Shown here piece after piece: positions 56,223 to 64,000 of a DNA stretch of 64,000 bases. The position numbers were made by a program, and so were the translations under genes. The notes below the pieces were generated by a model. It worked only from the letters and a program-made list of their open reading frames with translations, was not told the DNA's origin and made no database searches. Within the stretch, counting starts at the first letter, position 1. Each line of letters begins with the position of its first letter. Source of the DNA: Tanypteryx hageni (lineage: Eukaryota > Arthropoda > Insecta > Odonata > Petaluridae); contig CM054116.1 of assembly GCA_028673005.1 (NCBI GenBank), positions 35,622,854 through 35,686,853 of the forward strand. The letters are read 5' to 3'.

Positions 56223-57732
56223 ATGGAGAGCGAAGTAGAAAAAGCGATAATGGAACTAAAGAAAGAAAAAGCCACAGGCAGTGATGGATAACCGGCTGAG
56301 TTACTTAAAGTCATGGGATCAGAAGGACTAAAAGCGATCACGAAATTAATTAATAAGATTTACGACACAGGAGAGTGGCCTCGGGATTTCCTAGAAGTAA
56401 CAATGATCCCTCTAAAGAAGAAGTCAAAGGCAATGCAGTGTAAAGACTACAGAACGATAAGCCTTCTGTCACACACTTCGATGATCATCACAAGGATTCT
56501 TAATAAAAGGCTGGAGAAAAAGGCAGAAGAAATGCTAGAGGAAGATCAATTCGGTTTCAGAAAAGGACGAGGAACTAGAGATGCTATAGCGGTAGTTAGA
56601 ATCGTATCAGAAAGGGCAATAGAATACAGTCAAGATATCTGCATGTTTCGTAGACTGGCAAGAGGCCTTTGATAGAGTAAATTGAGTATTGTTGATGAAG
56701 ATATTAAAGGATATAGGTGTAGACTGGAAATACAGGAGACTGGTCAGGTATCTATATGTAAATCAAGTTGTAAAGGTCAGGCTGGAGAATGCGGACACCT
56801 GCGGAGTAAATTTCGGTAGAGGAGTAAGACAGAGCTACTGCCTATCGCCGATCCTATTCAATATATATGGAGAAAGTCTAATGCAAGAAGCGTTAGAAGG
56901 CACAGGAGATTTCAAAATTGGAGGAAGGATTATAAGAACAGTAAAATATGCGGATGATCAAGTACTTCTAGGAATAATGGAAGAGGAACTCCAGAAAATG
57001 ATAAATAGACTAGTAATGACAGGTAGAAAATACGGTATGGAAATAAATACAGAAAAATTCAAGGTAATTCGAATATCGAGCAAAGAAGAAAATCTGAACA
57101 TAAGTATTTGAAGAAAAGCCTTGAGAACAAGTTACAGACTATAAATACCTTGGAAGCATCATAAAAAGATAAGCAAAATGTACGGATGAGATCAAAACTA
57201 GAATAAGAAAAGCAAAAGCGGCTTTCAGAAGAAAGAAACACCTACTTACGTAGAATATAAGGGAAGATATCCGCAAAAAGTTCATAAAATTCTATGTATG
57301 GAATATAGCTTTGTACGGGGCCGAAACATGGACGCTAAGGAAAAATGAGTTCAAATACTTGGAAAGCTTTGAATGCGGACTTGGAGGAGAATGCTGAAGA
57401 TAAAATGGACAGATAGGATGAAAAACGATGAAGTGCTACGAAGAATAGGAGAGAAGCGAATGATTATACAGACTATCAGAAAGAGGAAGGCTAACTGGGT
57501 TGGACATTACCTGAGGAGAGAGAGTATGATTAAAGACGTGTTAGAAGGAAAACTAGATGGGAAAAGGGAAAGAGGTAGGAAAAGGCTTCAGCTGATAGAC
57601 TATTTGAAAGGGAAAGAGAGTTATCAAGATATAAAGAGGACAGCGGAAAATAGGAGTGTATGGAGAACCAGGTTTAACCATGAATAATAACGGATCTGTC
57701 TATGGACAGACTAACTATGATGATGATGATGA
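56223..57732 (+). pseudogene. Endonuclease-RT type LINE ORF2 (multiply broken)
   Basis: The 5'-truncated reverse transcriptase and C-terminal part of a non-LTR element. The RT starts SEVEKAIMELKKEKATGSDG, with a TAA (56289-56291) where Ile of DGIPAELL is usual. It continues PLKKK, YRTISLLSH, QFGFRKGRGTRDA, then a +1 slip at about 56649 into VDWQEAFDRVN and a TGA (56683-56685). Next come KILKDIGVDWKYR, GVRQ, CLSPILFNIY and the catalytic YADD (56947-56958). Further stops and slips follow at 57109, about 57170 and 57253 before the C-terminal WRRMLKIKWTDRMKND, GHYLRRESMIKDVLEGKLDG and RGRKR blocks (57373-57687). It ends with a short (ATG)n tail at 57717-57732. The clade is not assigned. A sister 3' fragment lies at 26119-26395. 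Confidence 0.88.
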
Positions 57733-58334
57733 ACTTAAATTGGATTTTCCAACTATTCTGGCGATAAAAAAAAATTAATTACAAAACTTTCTCATCTGAT
57801 TTTATTAGAATAATTCAGATATAGAATAAAAATCATAATATTACAATTATTATGATATCAAGTTAGGCAAGAGGAAGAGAAACCCCTACAAAAAGAAGGA
57901 TGCACAAATTTAAAAAATAGGTAATAATTTGGCAGTGTGACGATGCAACCTGGCATGCATAAATGCAATGAAGGTGTCCTATATTCTAAACAATTACACA
58001 TGAATTCACGGCAATAATAATTCGGTATCGTAAGGGGACTTTCTATAGATATATATAAAGTAGTTCCTGAATAACCTCCAAGAATGTCATAAAAGGGTTT
58101 AAAAAATTATCCGTATAACAACACATGAAAATTCTATGGAACACGTGTTAAATATTAACCGCTGTAACAGTACTTGCCGATCCATATGAAAGTATATTTC
58201 GATATAATATAAAAATCACATTTAAATTCTATCAAAATCGATGTGAACAAAACATGAGACTCATACTTCTTTAACTTATCTATTTTTATATTTTACTCAA
58301 AGAATTTTATATACAAATTACTAAACAAGTTAGG
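57733..58334. other. AT-rich DNA, no gene seen
   Basis: Nothing recognisable. Confidence 0.4.
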
Positions 58335-59125
58335 AAAGTGTACAGTGTATCACAAATAGGCATGTTTTGCGCAATAGATTATTTGAAACTATACGATATA
58401 ATTTCACCGAACACAAACACAAACCCGATTGTAACTTTGTCTATTAAAAATTTCTTCTCCCTCCTTAGTTGGTGTATCAATAAACATATTACGTAATTTT
58501 AATAACTAAATACTGCAAAACGATATATCAGAAATGATTCCAGGGAAATATTCCATTTATATTTAGTGATTTATTTTTTAATCAGTTTTAATCAACCGAA
58601 CAATAGAAAATTACTTAAAACATACCTCACTTGAGTTCAGTAGTTGTAATATTTACGTTTATGTTCTTTTCTTCGCCATAGAGAATACATTTCCTTCTAC
58701 TTACAAAATTTGTCATGCACGCGTAAGGAATTAAATGTATTTGGTCATTATGGCAGATCTTATTTACTTCAGTAACAAATAAGATTATTTACGTTGACAA
58801 CAATTAGGTAGCTATGCATGAATGTTTTTAAGTTCAAAGCGAATTACGACTTTCTTGTTCAATTTTCTTGATAACGGCTACTCCTACGATAAAAATGTTT
58901 AGGAAAAGAAACACTCTACCTTACTAGTTCTACAGGTTTATTTTAAAAACATTTTAATTTTACCAAACATTTACGAGATATAACGAAAAATTCATTTTTT
59001 GTCATCAGTGAACGTGATTTATTTTTGCGATTTTCTTATTGTCTTGATTGTAATACCTTAATATCAAATTTCATAAAAATCCGTTCGCCAGAAGCCGAGA
59101 ACGAACATGCGGACGGACGGACAAA
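58335..59125 (+). repeat. Dispersed repeat A, copy 2
   Basis: Direct-orientation counterpart of 21035-21835, non-coding. Both copies end in a GAACGAACA...CGGACGGA segment of GAC/GGAC units (here 59101-59121). A partial third copy lies at about 12022-12165. Confidence 0.75.
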
Positions 59126-60600
59126 CGGTTCATGTTCTCTCTTTTATTAATCGGGAATACCTGCTTTTCAACAAAAATAATCGAACAGAATATATTATTT
59201 TAATACTCTAACAAATACGATGAAGTGACATTATCATAAAATGAGTTTAGCGCATACACCCCTTCTTGCAATGCTCCTTCTAAACAGCATATCAATTTGA
59301 ATTGGCATCATGGCCGCCATTACCCATTTCTCTAGCTTTTAACTATATTAATACCGCTCTGTATATGACCTTTATTGAATGGTTCGGTTGGAAGGGGTAA
59401 ATATTACTTCGTATCCTCTGAAGTTAACGAATAGTTTCTGAGGTCAGATATGTGAGAATGCCAATGGGTTAATCACATTCCTCTAACGGTACTAATTTCC
59501 CTCTCCCTCATGACAGCCAGCACTTATCAAGGCGGAGGAATGACCAGACAATTTTCTCTCCCCCACTCACAGTTAAAGCTTTCCCTTCCATTTCAAATTC
59601 AAGTTTTCGCAACTACAGAACGAGTGATGAGCGAATATTTTAGTATAACTCAGTGTATCGTACCGAAATGCTTGAGAGCACTTTCATGTCTGCTGTTAGG
59701 TCATTCAAAGCCGTTGGTTGCTACGGTAATATTTTTAAATCTTACAAGGATCCAGTACGACATGCATGGCTATTTACGACGGAATTCACAATAGATTACA
59801 GTTTTCATTTTTATTTTCAGATAGTAAATATTGCATATAACTGTTTGCTGCTTTAAGAAGTTATAAATTTCGTTTTTTTTTAATAACGTGTATTACCAAA
59901 AATACTTCAAGATATTGCAGTGAGTCTTTGTAAATAAGGTAAAACTTTATTGAAAGTGTGAAGGAATATATACACAAAATAAATAGCCTTGAAGGTATTT
60001 TTAAATAATGTCAATAGTTTTTTGATAGCTTATGTCCTCTATTTTAATTTCTGTAGAGTTAGATAAATGTGAAACAACTCAACGTTAAATCAGACCTCAA
60101 TCTAAATCTGATCTGAGAAATATATTTTATTAAATGTGATTATCCGTAAAATTAATATACACTAATTACTTTTGAATTACTTATAACAGCATTTTTCCAT
60201 TGGCTTTCATTTTTTGGGTTCAAACACACAAAGTCGTTGATGTAGGAACGTTAATAATTAGGCGGACATTTTTGTCCTAGCATTCAAATGACCAATAAAA
60301 GTCAATATTTTTTCGTTAGATTACACTTTAGTAGAGAACAATTTGAACGAAAGCTAATTTTTGCCGCAATTTAAAAAAATGCAGCACAGGCCCGATTTTT
60401 TTAAGAAAGCCACATATTGTATCATTTATGGAATAAAAGAGTACGTTTTATCTTTCCAGTAAATCAGGCTCCTCGGGTTTTACATTTTCGCCTTTTAAGC
60501 TGGCATTTAGCTAAAATAAAGCGAAGGATTTTCGTCCTCAAAGTGGAATTTTTTTAACATCGTGGTGTGCGTGTTAAGTCCGTCGTCCGAAAAATAAGCT
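59126..60600. other. AT-rich DNA, no gene seen
   Basis: Open frames of 67 and 94 residues at 59510-59856 show no motif. Confidence 0.4.
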
Positions 60601-60820
60601 AGGATGTGGGGGAGGAGGCAGACGAGGTGGAGAAAGAGAAAGAGAGAGAGAGAGGGGGGGGTGGAGACGAGGGTTGAGGGGATGGTGGCGGGAAAAACTG
60701 GTCTCCGGACAAATTATATCTCTCGCCCCGCGTGTCATTCGGTCTCCCTCGTGTTTTGCCGCTGACCACCGGAGCAATGAATCATTCGAGTGGAGGCAAG
60801 AGAGAGAGAGAGAGAGAGAC
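60601..60820. repeat. Purine-rich patches with two (GA)n runs
   Basis: GA runs at about 60638-60653 and 60799-60819, with G-rich sequence between 60654 and 60700. Confidence 0.8.
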
Positions 60821-62925
60821 AAACCGGACCGAGGCACCTGTGTCCCGTCCGTTCCTTGGACGTGTTGTGCTCGGGATTCCGACGGGTGGAGGGACGCCGG
60901 CGCGCCCACGGACTCTGGGATGGGTGTTGTTCGGAGGGAACGAGTCGACGGAGAAGAAACACGACGTTTTCGTTGTTAATTCCTGCAAATACACGAAAGG
61001 TTGAGTCGAGCCGATGGTAAATCTGAGGGGGAGAAACGGCTCGGGGTAATTTGATCGCTCGCTCGGGATTTTGTTTTCTCTTTTCTGCGTCGGTTTCTGT
61101 TGCCGATGGGGTTGGTTCGGCTGTATCCAAATCAGTGATTCTCAAAAGAGGGTGTAACCGACATGGGCTGGCTGCGTTTTGAGTTATGGGACGTTGTCGC
61201 TACCATTTCCTATAATACTTAAGATAAAATTTTGTTGTGCAAGTTAAAAAAGGTGAATAATATTTTAAATGTTTTCATCCCATATTTTGTCAGCTTCTAT
61301 AATTTCTTATATAAATGTGTATCATTTAGAAGCCAATTCATTTGTCTTTATCTCTTATTAATTTGCTATATATATATAGTTTTCTAACTAATTAGCCGTA
61401 TTAAAATAGTTCATAAATGTTTCTTAACTAAATATTCCAGTATTTCTTCACAAAAAATTGTTCATAAAAAGGTATCGGTGTTACAAAGTTTTATAAGTAA
61501 TAATTATTCTGATTGCGACGAATTAAAAGCCATTTATAGAGATATCGATCGCTAACCGAATAATTTATGCCGACTGAATGTAAAGTGATGGTGAATGAGA
61601 TTGAGAAAATGAATGAATGAATCGGTAATTGAAAGGATGAATCATGAAAGAACTATGAATTTAAAAATCCAAAATAAAATACGGACAAAAAGCTGTTGAA
61701 TAAAAAATTTGTTTAAATTTTTCATTAAAATTTTATTTAGACACATGTTATACAAATATAGACCTTTTACCGATGCAATATCGATCGAATCAAATAAGAA
61801 ATTTAAACTACATTGATAGGAAAGTTCTATAAAGCATCCATCCGCAAATGAAAAAAATTTCAGGACTTGGAAAAAGTGAAGAAATATGTGTAATTTATTT
61901 TTAGGGCTCTTTCATCTTAATTCAGCCGCTTAAACCATTAATAACACAAAGTGGCGCACAGCAAAGTTCGTCGCCCTAAGGACGTGGAAAGCGAATTTTC
62001 AGCCTCAGCCGTGAGAGATATTTTAATTGAAAGGAAAGCCGCGAAGCTTAATGGATCGAGCAGACTTCGCCAATGCCCAGGAGATGGATTTCGTGAGTGG
62101 CCTTTGTGCGATTCAATGCACCAGTCACTTCCATAATGGAGACTGTGACCTTCAACGAAAACTTGATAAATCCACATTGCGCTTTTCACTTTCATTAGGG
62201 CGTCCAGAGGACTTTTTTATTTTCTATCTCTTAAGAAGAGGACGAAAAAATGAGAATTTGAAGTTTGATATGCACTTACAATTAAGACTACGTCCCAATC
62301 TCTTTCCTGACTTTTCATTTGGATAGCAATCTATCTAGGAGTAATAGTTGTTAATGCTTTCTACATATCGTGTCCTTCAAACCTTGTGTGTTTTTTAACG
62401 GTTTTCCATAAACTTGTTCCTAAGTTGGAATTGTTGGACAATATATACTTTAGGATAATGAATTACGGATATTTATATTAATTATTTCTCATATTATCGC
62501 AATTATTTGTGCTTTTATTCATTATAATAAGAAAAATTGGTCAAATTCCTTAAATTTTAATCAAATAGAGTTATACAGAAGTAAAAAATATTTAAACGAT
62601 CAAAGTATAAAACACAAAGCAAAGCAATAATGATTAAATCCAATCTTGAAATTATGAAATATATCAAAGAGAAAACTATATTAATATATTTGGCAAAATG
62701 AAGAAAGTAGACCAACTTCTCTCCCCAGACAACAGTCAACATGAACATAAAACTATGAAATATTAAAGAAGTTAATATCCCTCCGCCAATTATAGGCTAA
62801 GTCATTATCTCAAAAAAATTTAAGAGGATGAAAGAGGGAGAAGTGATGTTATTTGGAGCACCCCAATCATACAAATTCTTCTACGAGATCGCCCACGGAA
62901 CTCTTCCCTAGGAAACAAAGAAGAT
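60821..62925. other. 2.1 kb without identifiable gene
   Basis: 60820-61140 is CpG-richer, with overlapping open frames on both strands (76-136 residues) and no domain. 61150-62925 is AT-rich. A balanced-composition patch at 61940-62330 has a 99-residue + frame without recognisable motif. Confidence 0.35.
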
Positions 62926-63850
62926 TAGTCTCCCATTCCCCCTCCATTTCCTCCCTCCCCCTTCCCCCGCACCTCCCTCTCTCCCTTCCGCAACCAAGGA
63001 AACCCGTTTTGAATTCCTTGATGAGTCTTGTGTGCTTTACCATTACAACTTGAGTGGGAACAGGACTAGGGTAGGAGGATATACAACGAGGAGAGAGTAG
63101 GTGGAGAGAGCGGGAGGGAAAATTCGGAGAAAGGAGCGGTGGAAGGGAAGATGAGGGAGTCAGAAGATAAAGAGAGAGGAGTGGAGATTAGAATCGGATG
63201 CAGGGAAGGCAGGAGACAGAAAGAGAGAGCCGGATGCACACACACACACAAAAGACAAAACCCCTTTTCCCGGTCCAAAAGTCTTTATTTCGTCCGTTGA
63301 ATGGCTGCGTTGTGCGTGTGTGTACTTTGTGTGAATGGCGCATTTATAACTCCCCAAGGTATTGAGAGGGAAGAAGATCTCTTCCTCTTCACCGGTTGAG
63401 GTATTCACGTAAATGAGTGGGAGGATACCGAGTGGTTGGGGGAGGGGGGAGTCCTAAAGGTATCTCTTCCTCATGCACTTTATCCAACCCTTTCTCCATC
63501 TTGCGCCGTCTCCCTTTCCTTCCCCTTTCCTCCCTCCCCTCAGCCGTTGGAACGAGTCACTTTTGAAAAACTCACTTCACCGCGAAATAAGTTTCTTTCT
63601 CTTTATTCACGTATATAGGTTTATATATTTATCTTTTTTTAATCCTTGCAGGCGACTTGAATGGGTGGGGGAGCGCTCAAGCGTCGATGTGAAAACGGAG
63701 GGAGGAGAAGAAAGATGAGAAAAGAGACGGAGGAAGTGAACGAGAGATGGGAAATGAGAGGCGTAGTGAGTGCGTGCGTTTTTATTATTTGTTTTTGAGG
63801 AGAGAGAGAGATGGGAGGGGTGGGAGGCGGAAGAGAAATAACGACGCAAA
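62926..63850. repeat. Alternating pyrimidine/purine-rich block with (CA)n
   Basis: CT-rich at 62935-63000, GA-rich at 63065-63230, a (CA)n run at about 63236-63250, CT-rich at 63460-63545 and GA-rich at 63660-63850. Open frames of 60-97 residues are compositional. Confidence 0.7.
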
Positions 63851-64000
63851 AGAGAAAGAAAAGGATGCAAAAAAGGATAAATAAATGGATTTAGAAGCAA
63901 ATGGAGGTTTTAAAATTAAATATCTTATGATTGGCGGCGAATGATTAGCGGAAGTAAACAAAGAATAGTAGACAAGGAAAAAGTAAGATAAGTAAGGAGG

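Noticed and set aside
1..64000. Conserved microRNAs (let-7, miR-10, bantam, miR-1, miR-2, miR-124 type)
   Set aside because: I looked for their mature sequences by eye and saw none; species-specific hairpins cannot be excluded without small-RNA data.

Overview
This 64 kb window looks like gene-poor, repeat-rich nuclear DNA from an arthropod, most likely an insect. The basis is the transposon mix (mariner, pogo/Tigger, hAT, Helitron, Jockey/R1-type and endonuclease-RT LINEs, Penelope-like hammerhead foldbacks), the low gene density, the AT-rich background and many (GA)n/(CT)n tracts. I found no complete host protein-coding gene, no tRNA or rRNA gene and no CRISPR array. Most long open frames lie in purine- or pyrimidine-rich blocks and encode low-complexity Ser/Leu/Pro or Arg/Glu/Gly peptides, so they are not annotated as genes.

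Layout. 1-2.4 kb: purine-rich blocks. 3.6-6.1 kb: a non-autonomous Helitron (A), a long dispersed repeat and a decayed Helitron helicase C-terminus. 7.4-10.4 kb: a Penelope-like fragment, a very young 5'-truncated LINE and two hAT-type MITEs, one with a perfect 8-bp target duplication. 11.4-15.2 kb: two hammerhead-like foldbacks, a mariner N-terminal remnant, copies of dispersed repeats and a 122-bp tandem repeat. 15-19 kb is AT-rich and empty. 19-20 kb is a CT/GA block. 21-23 kb holds two long dispersed repeats matching 58-59 kb (direct) and 4.7-5.5 kb (inverted). 23.4-26.4 kb holds a full-length but broken mariner, a pogo/Tigger-like element and a LINE 3' end. 29.3 kb has a 12-bp TTAGG-containing array inside a G-rich block. 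30-50 kb alternates unique AT-rich DNA with purine/pyrimidine blocks, and holds a 59-bp-arm foldback at 40.1 kb and a Helitron N-terminal remnant at 43.6-44.4 kb. 52.7-54.5 kb is a nest: the young LINE has inserted into a decayed Tigger/jerky-like transposase, which abuts Helitron copy B. 56.2-57.7 kb is a decayed endonuclease-RT LINE.

The features worth most attention are four or five related Penelope-like/hammerhead-like structures, three of them near-perfect foldbacks flanked by candidate target duplications; a Helitron family with a conserved 3' hairpin-CTAG end and an internal tRNA T-arm-like (B-box) motif; two nearly identical copies of one LINE 45 kb apart; and the 122-bp tandem repeat. 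All identifications come from reading the sequence; no database search was run. Boundaries of old repeats are approximate.
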